From: Chloroflexota bacterium
GTDB taxonomy: Bacteria; Chloroflexota; Anaerolineae; UBA4142; SHND01
Length of the DNA: 37,823 nt
Assembly (NCBI GenBank): GCA_029778615.1
Contig: JAKOPZ010000119.1
Span: forward strand, 1-37,823
Direction: 5' to 3'
Shown: piece by piece, positions 7,883 to 15,874 of the stretch
Position numbering within the stretch: the stretch's first letter is position 1
Layout: every line of letters begins with the position of its first letter
Notes under the pieces: model-generated
Database searches by the model: none
Seen by the model: the letters and a program-made list of their open reading frames with translations, nothing else
Told to the model about the DNA's origin: nothing
Translations under genes and position numbers: made by a program

Positions 7883-8032
7883 ACTATTTTCGTTTGTCCG
7901 CCAGCGCGCATTTTTTTGCCGCGCGTGAACGCGACAAACATCCGCTCCGACGATTGAAGGATATTTTGAGTGACGTAACGCGGCGGTCACAAAGTGACCC
8001 AAGCTTATGCGTCGCTTCCAGGAGTTCGAGTA

Positions 8033-8425
8033 ATGAATGATCCGATTGCTGACATGCTCGCGCGAATGCACAATGCGGCGATGGTACGTCATCCCCAAGT
8101 GGTGATGCCTGCCTCGAAAATGCGCGTGGCAATCGCTAAAATCTTAAAAGACGAAGGTTTCGTGGACAAGCTCGAAGTAACGCGCGACCATCCGCAAGCC
8201 CAGCTCAAGCTTTGGCTCCGCTACGACGCGTCCCGCAAGCCGGTGTTGTCCGGCGCGCGGCGAGTTTCCAAACCCGGACGCCGTGTATACGCCAGCAAGC
8301 GCGATATTCCATGGGTTCGCAACGGACTGGGCGTAGCCATTGTTTCGACCACGCGTGGGGTGATGTCGGGCGCACGCGCGAAAAAAGAGGGCTTGGGCGG
8401 CGAAATTTTGTGTGAGGTGTGGTGA
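8033..8425 (+). CDS. rpsH: 30S ribosomal protein S8 (uS8)
   Basis: A 130-residue central organiser of the 30S platform; in E. coli it represses the spc operon. It begins MNDPIADMLARMHNAAMVRH and ends VRNGLGVAIVSTTRGVMSGARAKKEGLGGEILCEVW (key part STTRGVMSGARAK). A frame runs upstream to 7994, but the ATG at 8033, with aggag 9 nt before it, gives the family N terminus. The 150-nt spacer before it (7883-8032) contains gtttgtccgc...gcgacaaac (an inverted repeat) and gtcacaaagtgac but no gene. Confidence 0.97.
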   Translation: MNDPIADMLARMHNAAMVRHPQVVMPASKMRVAIAKILKDEGFVDKLEVTRDHPQAQLKLWLRYDASRKPVLSGARRVSKPGRRVYASKRDIPWVRNGLGVAIVSTTRGVMSGARAKKEGLGGEILCEVW

Positions 8426-8426
8426 T

Positions 8427-8975
8427 ATGTCACGTATTGGTAAAATGCCTGTGGCACTGCCCAAGGGAGTGACCGTCTCCATTGACGGCACCACCGTCAA
8501 GGTGAAAGGTCCCAAGGGCGAACTTTCCCAAACCTTTCACCCGGATATGACCATCCAACAAGAGGATGGCAAAATCGTCGTTTCCAAACCGGACGATCCC
8601 GCGTATGATGCCATGCACGGGCTGGTGCGCGCATTGATTAACAATATGGTCAAAGGCGTGACCGACGGTTTCATCAAGACGTTGGAAATTGAAGGCGTCG
8701 GTTATCGCGGTGAACTTCAGGGCAAGAATTTGGTCTTGGCGCTGGGCTTTTCGCATCCCGTGCCGGTGCAAGCGCCTCCGGGAATCAATTTCACGGTGGA
8801 CAAATCGCAGCGGGTGATTACGGTGGAAGGCGCGGACAAACAGACCGTTGGACAAGTTGCGGCGAACATTCGCTCTCTGCGTCCGCCCGAACCGTACAAA
8901 GGCAAAGGCATTCGCTATCAGGGCGAAAAGATTCGGCGCAAAGCGGGCAAGGCAGGCAAGGCGGGAGGCAAGTAA
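8427..8975 (+). CDS. rplF: 50S ribosomal protein L6 (uL6)
   Basis: A 182-residue protein near the factor-binding site. Two tandem alpha/beta repeats are present, starting [20 protein letters not shown], and the C-terminal signature [23 protein letters not shown] (key part [11 protein letters not shown]) is intact. It follows rpsH by one base, with gaggtg inside the rpsH end as ribosome-binding site. It ends in an Ala/Gly/Lys tail and overlaps rplR by one base. Confidence 0.98.
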   Translation: MSRIGKMPVALPKGVTVSIDGTTVKVKGPKGELSQTFHPDMTIQQEDGKIVVSKPDDPAYDAMHGLVRALINNMVKGVTDGFIKTLEIEGVGYRGELQGKNLVLALGFSHPVPVQAPPGINFTVDKSQRVITVEGADKQTVGQVAANIRSLRPPEPYKGKGIRYQGEKIRRKAGKAGKAGGK

Positions 8976-9352
8976 TGGCTGGGCAGAAAAATAAATCCGC
9001 GCTGTTGCGTCAGCGTCGTCACTGGCGCGCGCGCGAACGTCACAATCTACGCGGCACCGCCGAGCGTCCGCGCTTGAATGTCTTTCGCAGCTCGAAACAT
9101 ATTTTTGCGCAAGTGATTGACGACAGCAAAGGACATACGCTCGCGGCAGCGTCCACGTTGGACAAGGACATTTTGGCGCACGCAAAAGAGCTGACCAAAG
9201 TGGAAGAAGCGAAACGCGTGGGCAAATTAATCGCCGAGCGCGCACAGTCGGCAGGCATCAAACAAGTGGTTTTTGACCGCGGCGGTTTTATGTATCACGG
9301 GCGCGTCAAAGCGCTCGCGGACGCCTCGCGCGAAGCAGGATTGGAATTCTAG
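8975..9352 (+). CDS. rplR: 50S ribosomal protein L18 (uL18)
   Basis: A 125-residue 5S rRNA-binding protein. It has [20 protein letters not shown], the S/N-rich [11 protein letters not shown] segment and the family end [20 protein letters not shown] with SREAGLEF. The start overlaps the rplF stop by one base (TAATG) with gggaggc as ribosome-binding site. Length and position are normal. Confidence 0.98.
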   Translation: MAGQKNKSALLRQRRHWRARERHNLRGTAERPRLNVFRSSKHIFAQVIDDSKGHTLAAASTLDKDILAHAKELTKVEEAKRVGKLIAERAQSAGIKQVVFDRGGFMYHGRVKALADASREAGLEF

Positions 9353-9440
9353 AGATTCGAGATTCGAGATTAGAGATTGGAAACTCTTTACTCTGTTCAG
9401 AACGACATTCATCCAATCTCTAGTCTCCAATCTCCACGTA
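9353..9440. repeat. Word-repeat palindrome between rplR and rpsE (family A)
   Basis: The left arm is gattcgagattcgagattag plus agattggaaactc. The right arm is ccaatctctagtctccaatc plus tcc. The loop contains ctctgttcagaacgacatt, similar to the loop ctgttcggaatgaca in the palindrome before the SCO1664 gene. The right arm ends three bases from the rpsE region and replaces any Shine-Dalgarno. Confidence 0.85.
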
Positions 9441-9442
9441 AT

Positions 9443-10060
9443 ATGCCAGAGCAACGAAACAATCGGTCAGGCGGGCAAGGTGGTCAAGGTGGGCGCGGAC
9501 GCGGCGGAGACCGCCGCCGAGATGAACGTCCGCGTGACCAAGAACAAGAAGGTCCTTCGTTTGACGAACGCGTCGTAGATATTGGACGCACCGCCAAAGT
9601 GGTAAAAGGCGGGCGGCATTTTGGATTCCGCGCGGTCGTCGTCGTCGGCGATAACAAAGGCACCGTCGGCGTCGGCGTTGGCAAAGCGCGTGAGGTCCCC
9701 GATGCCGTTCGCAAGGGCACCGAAAAAGCCCGCAAAGCGATGCGCGCGTATGCGATTTCTAACAATACCATCCCACATCCGGTGACCGCGAAATTTGGTG
9801 CGTCGCAGGTGATGTTGAAACCCGCGACGCCGGGCACGGGCGTTATCGCGGGCGGCGGGGTGCGCGCCGTTTTGGAATGCGCGGGCGTGCATGATGTGTT
9901 GACCAAATCGCTCGGCAGCGCGAACAAATTAAATGTCGTGCGCGCGACGATTCTGGCGTTGAGCCAAATGCAAAACGCCGAGACCGAAGCCCGCAAACGC
10001 GGCAAAGATACGGCAGAGCTGCTGCCGCCGTGGAGAAAGAGCAATGGCAACGGAAACTAA
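9443..10060 (+). CDS. rpsE: 30S ribosomal protein S5 (uS5)
   Basis: A 205-residue protein of the mRNA entry site that affects fidelity. The first 45 residues are a Gly/Arg/Gln-rich tail (for example [17 protein letters not shown]). The core follows: [20 protein letters not shown], then [20 protein letters not shown] and [22 protein letters not shown]. It ends with a short Asn/Gly tail. The ATG at 9443 gives the extended form; no shorter start before the core is obvious. It overlaps rpmD by 17 bases. Confidence 0.96.
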   Translation: MPEQRNNRSGGQGGQGGRGRGGDRRRDERPRDQEQEGPSFDERVVDIGRTAKVVKGGRHFGFRAVVVVGDNKGTVGVGVGKAREVPDAVRKGTEKARKAMRAYAISNNTIPHPVTAKFGASQVMLKPATPGTGVIAGGGVRAVLECAGVHDVLTKSLGSANKLNVVRATILALSQMQNAETEARKRGKDTAELLPPWRKSNGNGN

Positions 10061-10235
10061 AACCGTGCGCGCCACCTATGCCAAGAGCGCCATCGGTTAC
10101 AAAAAAGACCAGAAGGCAACTATCGCCGCGCTGGGTTTCAAGAAACTTGGACAGACGCGTGTACTCGCGGATACGCCCGCCATTCGCGGAATGCTGCGCA
10201 AAGTACGGCATTTGGTGACGGTAGAAGAAAAGTAA
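10044..10235 (+). CDS. rpmD: 50S ribosomal protein L30 (uL30)
   Basis: A 63-residue protein with the L30 pattern [20 protein letters not shown] and a C-terminal helix [19 protein letters not shown]. The start ATG lies inside the end of rpsE, with gagaaagag just before it, giving a 17-base overlap in another frame. Gene order rpsE-rpmD-rplO is canonical. Confidence 0.95.
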   Translation: MATETKTVRATYAKSAIGYKKDQKATIAALGFKKLGQTRVLADTPAIRGMLRKVRHLVTVEEK

Positions 10236-10307
10236 GACGTGAAGCGTGAAACGTGAGGCGCTGTGTGAGGGCGCGACGTTTGACGCATGACGTTTGACGC
10301 ATGACTT
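10236..10307. repeat. Word-repeat palindrome between rpmD and rplO
   Basis: The left side is gacgtgaagcgtgaaacgtg plus aggcg. The right side has two copies of gacgtttgacgcat plus gactt, inverse of the gcgtgaaacgt word. It fills the spacer and abuts the rplO ATG with no Shine-Dalgarno. Confidence 0.78.
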
Positions 10308-10781
10308 ATGAAATTATCTGATTTGCGTCCGCCAAAGGGCGCGAAAAAAAGTAAAACGCGCAAAGGTCGCGGTATCGCGGCGGGTAAAGGCAAGACCGCC
10401 GGACGCGGCACCAAAGGTCAAGGCGCGCGCGCCGGCGGCACCAAAGGTCCGTACTTTGAAGGCGGTCAATTGCCGCTCGTGCGCCGCTTGCCGCATGTGC
10501 GCGGGTTCAAGAATATTTATCGCCAAGAATTCGAGATTGTGAATCTCGATACGCTGGAAACGAAATTTGACGCCAACGCGCAGGTGACGCCCGACACGCT
10601 GCGCGCCCAGGGCATTATTGACAATGGCAAGCGCGTCAAAGTGTTGGGACGCGGCGAAATTACAAAAGCGCTCGCGGTGAGCGCACATTCGTTTTCCGAC
10701 AGCGCAAAAGAAAAGATTACGGCGGCAGGCGGCACAGCCACAGAACTGGCTTGGCAGAGACCACCGCGCAAAATTCGCTAG
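10308..10781 (+). CDS. rplO: 50S ribosomal protein L15 (uL15)
   Basis: A 157-residue late-assembly 50S protein. It has the Gly/Lys-rich N terminus KLSDLRPPKGAKKSKTRKGRG, then GKTAGRGTKGQGARAGG and FEGGQLPLVRRLPHVRGF. The C-terminal region VKVLGRGEITKALAVSAHSFS is the L15 signature. It lies just upstream of secY, as in most spc operons. Confidence 0.97.
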   Translation: MKLSDLRPPKGAKKSKTRKGRGIAAGKGKTAGRGTKGQGARAGGTKGPYFEGGQLPLVRRLPHVRGFKNIYRQEFEIVNLDTLETKFDANAQVTPDTLRAQGIIDNGKRVKVLGRGEITKALAVSAHSFSDSAKEKITAAGGTATELAWQRPPRKIR

Positions 10782-10852
10782 ATGAATTGTTTCTCCTTGT
10801 TCGCTCTTTTCGTTTGTGAAAGGACGCGTGAGGAGAGCAGAGAGTTACACTC

Positions 10853-12181
10853 ATGCTGGATGCCCTTCAAAATGCAATGCGACTGCCGGACTTGAGGCGC
10901 AAAATTTTGTTTACGCTGTTCATTCTGGTTGTCTATCGGATTGCCGCACATATTCCGGTGCCGGGGGTAGATTTGGCAGCGTTGGAGTCGGTGTTCAATC
11001 CTGCCAACGCGAACGCCACAAGCGGTCTGTTGAATGTGTTGGATATTTTTTCCGGCGGCGCGCTGTCAAACTTTTCGATTGTGGCGATGGGCGTTTATCC
11101 GTACATCACCGGCTCGATTATCATGCAGCTCTTGACGCCGTTGATTCCCCAGCTCGAAGCGCTGCAAAAAGAGGGCGACCAGGGCCGCCGCCGCATCAAC
11201 CAAATCACGCACTGGATTACGATTCCCCTCGCGTTTTTGCAAGGCATCGGACAGGCATCCATTATGGCGAACACCAACCCGCCTGTCCTGCCCGGCTATA
11301 ACGCGTTGAACTTGGTCAATCCGACTTCACCGCTGTTCATTTCGACGTGGGCAATTATGGCGACCTTGGTCGCGGGCACAATGTTTGCCTTGTGGCTCGG
11401 CGAATTGATTTCGGAACAAGGGATTGGTAGTGGCGTTTCCATTATTATCTTTGGCGGCATCGTCGCGGCAATTCCGACGCGTGTGTTTCAACTTGCCACA
11501 CAGAGCGCGCTGACATTGATAATCTTTTTGGTCATTACCGTCATTACAATTGTGGGCATTGTGTATCTGCAAGAGGGTCAGCGCCGCATTCCCGTACAGT
11601 ACGGCAAGCGCGTGCGCGGGATGAAAGTGTATGGCGGTGGCAGCACCTATATTCCACTGCGTGTGAATTCGGCGGGCATGATTCCGCTCATTTTCGCCGT
11701 TTCGATTTTGATTTTCCCGGCGTTAATTGCGTCGTGGTTTCAAAATTCAAACGTCGAATGGCTCCGTAATTTTGCCATCAGCGTGGTAAATTTGTTTGAT
11801 ACGCGCGGCTGGTTCTACGCGGCGATTTATTTCGTGATGGTGATTGCGTTTACGTTCTTTTACACGTACATCGTCTTTCAGCAGCAGAACCTCTCCGAGA
11901 CGCTGCAGAATCAAGGCGGCTTTATTCCGGGAATTCGTCCGGGGCAGGCGACCACGCGTTATCTCAACGGCGTTGTCATGCGCATTACCATCATTGGCGC
12001 GGTGGGCTTGGGTGTCATTGCACTGCTCCCGTTTTTGGAGCGCTTTATTTCGGGTTCGGATACGCAGACACTGATTGTTTCCAGCACGGGGTTGTTGATT
12101 GTGGTCGGTGTGGTATTGGATACAATGAAGCAGCTCGAGGCGCAGCTGATGATGCGTCATTATGAGGGCTTTATCCGCTAA
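10853..12181 (+). CDS. secY: Protein translocase channel subunit SecY
   Basis: A 442-residue inner-membrane protein that forms the Sec channel with SecE and SecG. About ten hydrophobic segments alternate with charged loops. The family motifs RIAAHIPVPGVD (near residue 30), SGGALSNFSIVAMGVYPYIT (the plug and TM2 region), LGELISEQGIGSGVSIIIF and GFIPGIRPGQAT are present. A gaggagagcagagag stretch lies upstream of the ATG. The 71-nt spacer after rplO shows no strong repeat. secY is followed by adk and map, the common order. Confidence 0.98.
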   Translation: MLDALQNAMRLPDLRRKILFTLFILVVYRIAAHIPVPGVDLAALESVFNPANANATSGLLNVLDIFSGGALSNFSIVAMGVYPYITGSIIMQLLTPLIPQLEALQKEGDQGRRRINQITHWITIPLAFLQGIGQASIMANTNPPVLPGYNALNLVNPTSPLFISTWAIMATLVAGTMFALWLGELISEQGIGSGVSIIIFGGIVAAIPTRVFQLATQSALTLIIFLVITVITIVGIVYLQEGQRRIPVQYGKRVRGMKVYGGGSTYIPLRVNSAGMIPLIFAVSILIFPALIASWFQNSNVEWLRNFAISVVNLFDTRGWFYAAIYFVMVIAFTFFYTYIVFQQQNLSETLQNQGGFIPGIRPGQATTRYLNGVVMRITIIGAVGLGVIALLPFLERFISGSDTQTLIVSSTGLLIVVGVVLDTMKQLEAQLMMRHYEGFIR

Positions 12182-12241
12182 GTTTCGCCAGACGAATTTT
12201 AGCGGTCGTAAACTCGTCACGGTTAGGCGAGGAACGCAAAG

Positions 12242-12279
12242 GCGTAACAAAAGAGGCAGGGCTGCCGGAATTGTTACGC
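12242..12279 (+). promoter_or_regulatory. Hairpin in the secY-adk leader
   Basis: GCGTAACAA (12242-12250) is perfectly mirrored by TTGTTACGC (12271-12279), with an inner GGCAG...CTGCC stem between them. No T-tract follows, so it is not an intrinsic terminator. It lies in the 144-nt spacer between secY and adk, upstream of a perfect AAGGAGG. It could be a processing or regulatory element. This is an inference from the inverted repeat alone. Confidence 0.5.
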
Positions 12280-12325
12280 GGGGTCTAGCTCCTCACCCTT
12301 CTCACTTTTCGCAAGGAGGCGTCAA

Positions 12326-13096
12326 GTGGTGCAAGATATTGCGCGGGCAAGTTCTCTCGCAAGCGGCAGAGGGCAGACATCAACGACGATGGCGAATCTA
12401 AAACGTTCGTTTAACAATCGCACCTGCGAAGCGCCGTATCTGATTTTTTTGGGACCGCCCGGTTCCGGCAAAGGAACGCAAGCGGAAAAATTACATCAGA
12501 ACTTTCGACTCGTGCAACTTTCGACGGGCAATTTGTTCCGCGAACACATTTCCAAAGGCACAGAGCTGGGACTCAAAGTCAAAAATATTTTGGCAAAAGG
12601 CGAATTGGTTCCGGATGATTTGACGATTGCGATGGTGATGGAGCGGCTCGCCCGCCCCGATACCATCATGGGCGTGGTGTTTGACGGGTTTCCGCGCACG
12701 CGTGACCAGGCGCTGGCGCTCCAGTACAGATTGGATGAAAAGGGCAAGTGCATTACGGCGGCGATTCAATTCAAAATTGACGATGACGATATTATCGAGC
12801 GTTTGAGCTCGCGCCGCATGTGCCCCAAAGACAACACCATTTACAATCTCAAGAGCAACGCGCCCAAAGAGGACGAGAAATGTGATTTGTGCGGCACGGC
12901 ACTGATTATGCGAGACGACGACAAACCGGACGTGATTCGTCATCGCCTGCAAGTGTATCGGCAGCAGACCGAGCCGTTAATCGAATTTTATCGCGAACAG
13001 GACATGCTGGTGGAAATTGATGCGGGACGCTCGATTGAGGATATTACCGCGCAGTTGGATGAATGGATGCCCATGTTCATCTATAACGCGAATTAG
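12326..13096 (+). CDS. adk: Adenylate kinase
   Basis: Converts AMP + ATP to two ADP in the cytoplasm. The P-loop GPPGSGKGTQ is about residues 45-54, with the AMP-binding STGNLFREH, the DGFPRTRDQA motif and the LID domain with RRMCPKDNTIYN and CDLCGTALIMRDDDKP. The LID keeps three Cys; the second position of the first pair is Asp (CPKD). The GTG at 12326 has AAGGAGG 7 nt upstream and gives 256 residues with a 40-residue head before the P-loop. An ATG at 12389 without a good ribosome-binding site would give 235, closer to the usual 215. I favour the GTG because of the Shine-Dalgarno, but the start is uncertain. Confidence 0.93.
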   Translation: MVQDIARASSLASGRGQTSTTMANLKRSFNNRTCEAPYLIFLGPPGSGKGTQAEKLHQNFRLVQLSTGNLFREHISKGTELGLKVKNILAKGELVPDDLTIAMVMERLARPDTIMGVVFDGFPRTRDQALALQYRLDEKGKCITAAIQFKIDDDDIIERLSSRRMCPKDNTIYNLKSNAPKEDEKCDLCGTALIMRDDDKPDVIRHRLQVYRQQTEPLIEFYREQDMLVEIDAGRSIEDITAQLDEWMPMFIYNAN

Positions 13097-13111
13097 AGCA
13101 ATCCAAGAGTG

Positions 13112-13927
13112 ATGTTTAAACGTGAAGAAAAGCCGCGTCCGATTGAAATCAAATCACGCAAAGAATTGGAATTGATGCGCGCGGCAGGCAAAATTGTTGC
13201 AGAAATTTTGAACGACTTGCAAGAGCGCGCCAAGCCCGGCGTCAGCACCCGCGAATTGGACCGCCGCGCCCAACAAATCTTGGACAAGTACGGCGCGACG
13301 TCGCCCTTTATGGGCTATCCGAATGCGCGCGAGGGCGGACCAAAATTTCCCGCCGCGATTTGCGCTTCCCTGAACGAAGAAATTGTTCACGGCATCCCGC
13401 GCAAAAAACGCATTTTACAAGAAGGCGATATTTTAAAAATTGACGTGGGCGCCAATTACGCGGGCTATATCGGCGATTCGGCGTGGACGTTTGCGATTGG
13501 CAACGTGAGCGCCGAGGCACAAAAGCTGATGCTCGTAACGCAAGAGTCGCTAAAAATGGGCATCGGGCGCGTGCAAGCGGGCGGGCGGCTCTGGGAATTG
13601 ATTTCGACGATTCAAGAGTATGTGGAAGACAATGGCTTGAATGTCATTCGCGAATATCAAGGACACGGCGTCGGACGCGACATGCACGAAGAGCCAAGCA
13701 TTCCAAATTTTCTGGATGAGGAATTTGACAAGCGTCCCGCCAACATCCAATTTAAACCGGGCATGACGCTGGCTATCGAGCCGATGGTGGTGACGGGCAG
13801 TTGGGAAACAAAAGTGCTGGGCGACGAATGGACGGTCATCACCCAAGACCACGGGCTCGCGGCGCATTACGAACATACGGTACTCGTCACGGACAACGGA
13901 CCCGAAATCCTGACGTTGTGGAATTGA
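13112..13927 (+). CDS. map: Methionine aminopeptidase, type I
   Basis: Removes the initiator methionine from nascent proteins. The pita-bread fold is recognised by KSRKELELMRAAGKIVAEIL near the start, the metal ligands in KIDVGANYAGYIGDSAWTF (two Asp), the His of YQGHGVGRDMHEEP and the Glu residues in LAIEPMVVTG and near the C terminus. Its 271 residues are slightly longer than E. coli MetAP. A GTG three bases upstream (13109) is an alternative start. It sits after adk, as in most spc/alpha operons; infA, which normally follows, is absent. Confidence 0.96.
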   Translation: MFKREEKPRPIEIKSRKELELMRAAGKIVAEILNDLQERAKPGVSTRELDRRAQQILDKYGATSPFMGYPNAREGGPKFPAAICASLNEEIVHGIPRKKRILQEGDILKIDVGANYAGYIGDSAWTFAIGNVSAEAQKLMLVTQESLKMGIGRVQAGGRLWELISTIQEYVEDNGLNVIREYQGHGVGRDMHEEPSIPNFLDEEFDKRPANIQFKPGMTLAIEPMVVTGSWETKVLGDEWTVITQDHGLAAHYEHTVLVTDNGPEILTLWN

Positions 13928-14002
13928 TGTAAGATATATAGACTTTTCAACACTTTATTTGTCGTGGATTTTAGGCAAGCTGTAGCGTAAGGAGTTATCA
14001 TC

Positions 14003-14116
14003 ATGAAAGTGAAACCATCCGTCAAAAAGCGCTGTGAAAAGTGCAAGATTATTCGTCGCAAAGGCATCGTTCGCATTGTCTGTCAGAATCCCAAGCACAA
14101 TCAGCGACAAGGGTAG
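14003..14116 (+). CDS. rpmJ: 50S ribosomal protein L36 (bL36)
   Basis: A 37-residue protein, [20 protein letters not shown] and on to KHNQRQG, with the zinc-knuckle pattern CEKC...C...H typical of L36. The AAGGAG at 13989-13994, 8 nt before the ATG, is a strong ribosome-binding site. It lies between map and rpsM. The 75-nt spacer before it contains no infA and no other frame of similar length. Confidence 0.96.
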   Translation: MKVKPSVKKRCEKCKIIRRKGIVRIVCQNPKHNQRQG

Positions 14117-14176
14117 AGATTAGCGACTAGAGATTTGATTCGCAAAGGAATCTCTAGTCTCCGGTCTCCGATTATC
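14117..14176. repeat. Word-repeat palindrome between rpmJ and rpsM (family A)
   Basis: The left arm is agattagcgactagagattt and the right arm is aatctctagtctccggtctc, with gattcgcaaagg as loop. The words match those before rpsJ, rpsE, the SCO1664 gene and the ABC ATPase gene. rpsM, immediately downstream, has no Shine-Dalgarno. Confidence 0.85.
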
Positions 14177-14180
14177 AAAC

Positions 14181-14564
14181 ATGGCTCGTATTGCAGGAGT
14201 TGACCTGCCTCGACAAAAACGCGTGGACATTGCCTTGCGCTATATTTACGGCATCGGTCCGACGCGCAGTAACGAAATTTTGGAAAAAGCCGAAGTCGCG
14301 CCCGAAATTCGCGTCAAAGATTTGAGCGAAGCCGAAGTGTCGCGCATCCGCACCGTCATTGACCGCGAGTTCAAAGTCGAAGGCGATTTGCGGCGTGAAG
14401 TCGCGCTCAACATCAAACGCTTGCAAGAAATCGGTTCGTATCGCGGCTTGCGGCATCGCCGCAATTTGCCGGTGCGCGGACAACGCACACGTACCAACGC
14501 GCGCACCAAACGCGGCACCAAGAAAACCGTTGCCGGTCGCAAGAAATCCAAGGCAAAGAAATAA
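14181..14564 (+). CDS. rpsM: 30S ribosomal protein S13 (uS13)
   Basis: A 127-residue protein of the 30S head that contacts the 50S subunit and P-site tRNA. It starts [20 protein letters not shown] and has the H2TH-like [14 protein letters not shown] and the C-terminal signature [20 protein letters not shown] ending in a basic [15 protein letters not shown] tail. It is the first large gene of the alpha segment. Length is normal. Confidence 0.98.
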   Translation: MARIAGVDLPRQKRVDIALRYIYGIGPTRSNEILEKAEVAPEIRVKDLSEAEVSRIRTVIDREFKVEGDLRREVALNIKRLQEIGSYRGLRHRRNLPVRGQRTRTNARTKRGTKKTVAGRKKSKAKK

Positions 14565-14648
14565 ACAAGTAAAAAGCTAAAAGTAAAAAGCGAAAAGCAA
14601 GAATCGCTCGAACTTTTTACTTGGCACTTTTAGCTTTTAACTTTTTAA
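14565..14648. repeat. Word-repeat palindrome between rpsM and rpsK (family C)
   Basis: The left arm is taaaaagctaaaagtaaaaa plus gcgaaaagc. The right arm is gaactttttacttggcactt plus ttagcttttaactttt. It shares the 13-mer gaactttttactt and general vocabulary with the spacer before rplE. Confidence 0.85.
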
Positions 14649-14650
14649 TC

Positions 14651-15061
14651 ATGGCTGACGAAAAACAACAAGCCCCTCGTCGTCCGCAGCGCGGGCGGCG
14701 CAAAGAAAAGAAAAATATTCCGGTCGGCATCGCAACCGTGAACGCGTCGTTCAACAACACGCTTATCACCATCGCCGACCCCCAAGGCAACGTCTTGGCG
14801 CAGGGCAGCGCGGGCGCAAGCGGTTTTCGCGGCTCGCGCAAGAGCACACCGTTCGCCGCAGGCATCGCCGCGCAAAATGCCGCGCGTCAGGCGATGGAGC
14901 AGGGTGTGCGCGAAGTGGATGTACGCATCACAGGTCCCGGACCCGGGCGCGAATCTGCCGTGCGCTCGATGCAGAACGCGGGCTTGAAAGTACGTTCCAT
15001 CACGGACATCACGCCCATCCCGCACAATGGCTGCCGCCCGCCCAAAAAGCGACGCGTGTAA
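14651..15061 (+). CDS. rpsK: 30S ribosomal protein S11 (uS11)
   Basis: A 136-residue protein of the 30S platform that contacts mRNA in the E site. After a basic head ([20 protein letters not shown]) come the S11 motifs [38 protein letters not shown] and the C-terminal [20 protein letters not shown]. The frame is open upstream to 14621 through the repeat. The ATG at 14651 gives the family start and shares its first 14 bases with rplE. Confidence 0.97.
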   Translation: MADEKQQAPRRPQRGRRKEKKNIPVGIATVNASFNNTLITIADPQGNVLAQGSAGASGFRGSRKSTPFAAGIAAQNAARQAMEQGVREVDVRITGPGPGRESAVRSMQNAGLKVRSITDITPIPHNGCRPPKKRRV

Positions 15062-15135
15062 AAGTTGGAAACAGGGAGCGAAAGGCAAGTCAGTGTTCAA
15101 CTGACCATCACCCGTAAACCTGTTTACCCATTTCG
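15062..15135. repeat. Imperfect inverted repeats between rpsK and rpsD
   Basis: An inner stem GTCAG/CTGAC encloses tgttcaa. An outer relationship links ggaaacaggg on the left to cccgtaaacctgtttaccc on the right. It may be a decayed word palindrome. It stops before the ribosome-binding site ggag of rpsD. Confidence 0.5.
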
Positions 15136-15146
15136 TGGAGTAATCA

Positions 15147-15782
15147 ATGGCTCGATATATCGGTCCCGTATGTAGATTATGCCGCCGTGAAGGCGAAAAA
15201 TTATTTTTAAAAGGCGGACGCTGTTTCTCGCCGAAATGCGCGATTGAAAAACGCAACCAGCCGCCCGGACAGCATGGCGCGTCGCGCACGTTCCGCAAAA
15301 AAGCGAGCGACTATTCGATGCAGCTGCGCGAAAAACAAAAAGCCCGCCGCATTTATGGCGTTCTCGAACGCCAATTCCGCCGCTATTATGCTGACGCCTC
15401 GCGGCGCAGCGGCGTCACCGGCGCGGTCCTCTTACAATATCTCGAATCGCGTCTCGACAATGTGGTATATCGGCTCGGCTTTGCGTCCTCGCGTAAACAA
15501 GCGCGTCAATTCATCAGCCACGGACATTTCACTGTCAACGGCAAAAAGGTCAACATTCCTTCGTTCCTCGTCAAACCCGGTGACAAAATTGCGGTTGCCG
15601 AAGCAAGCCGCAAGGATGTGTATTTTGCCGAATTGGACAAAGGGCTCAAGAGCGCGCGCACGCCGGGTTGGCTCACGGTAGACCCGCGCCAATTGAGCGG
15701 CAGCGTCATGAGCTTGCCCACGCGCGAGCAGATTGACACGCCGGTCAAAGAACAGCTCATCATCGAATTTTACAGCCGCTAA
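15147..15782 (+). CDS. rpsD: 30S ribosomal protein S4 (uS4), zinc-binding form
   Basis: A 211-residue primary 16S rRNA binder that helps start 30S assembly. It starts [20 protein letters not shown]. Four Cys (CRLC near residue 9, C around 26 and 31 in GGRCFSPKC) form the zinc-binding N terminus kept by the C+ form. The S4 RNA-binding domain [20 protein letters not shown] with [15 protein letters not shown] is at about residues 95-150. The ribosome-binding site is cgtggag, 7 nt upstream. Confidence 0.98.
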   Translation: MARYIGPVCRLCRREGEKLFLKGGRCFSPKCAIEKRNQPPGQHGASRTFRKKASDYSMQLREKQKARRIYGVLERQFRRYYADASRRSGVTGAVLLQYLESRLDNVVYRLGFASSRKQARQFISHGHFTVNGKKVNIPSFLVKPGDKIAVAEASRKDVYFAELDKGLKSARTPGWLTVDPRQLSGSVMSLPTREQIDTPVKEQLIIEFYSR

Positions 15783-15862
15783 AAACAGTGCCGAGCGTTG
15801 AGCATTGAGCGTAGAGTAAATGTCATGGTTTACTCAATGCTCAACGCTCATCCCTCAATGCT
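15783..15862. repeat. Word-repeat palindrome between rpsD and rpoA (family D relative)
   Basis: The left arm is gagcgttgagcattgagcgt plus agagtaaa. The right arm is tttactcaatgctcaacgct plus catccctcaatgc. The pairing between the arms is nearly continuous over about 20 bp. Here the palindrome ends just before a real Shine-Dalgarno (ggagg) for rpoA. Confidence 0.85.
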
Positions 15863-15874
15863 TGGAGGACTGCG

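Noticed and set aside
7883-8032. Inverted segments between rpsN and rpsH as a regulatory RNA
   Set aside because: Only weak partial pairing (gtttgtccgc with gcgacaaac, and gtcacaaagtgac) is visible, with no conserved S8-binding-site pattern that I can recognise.
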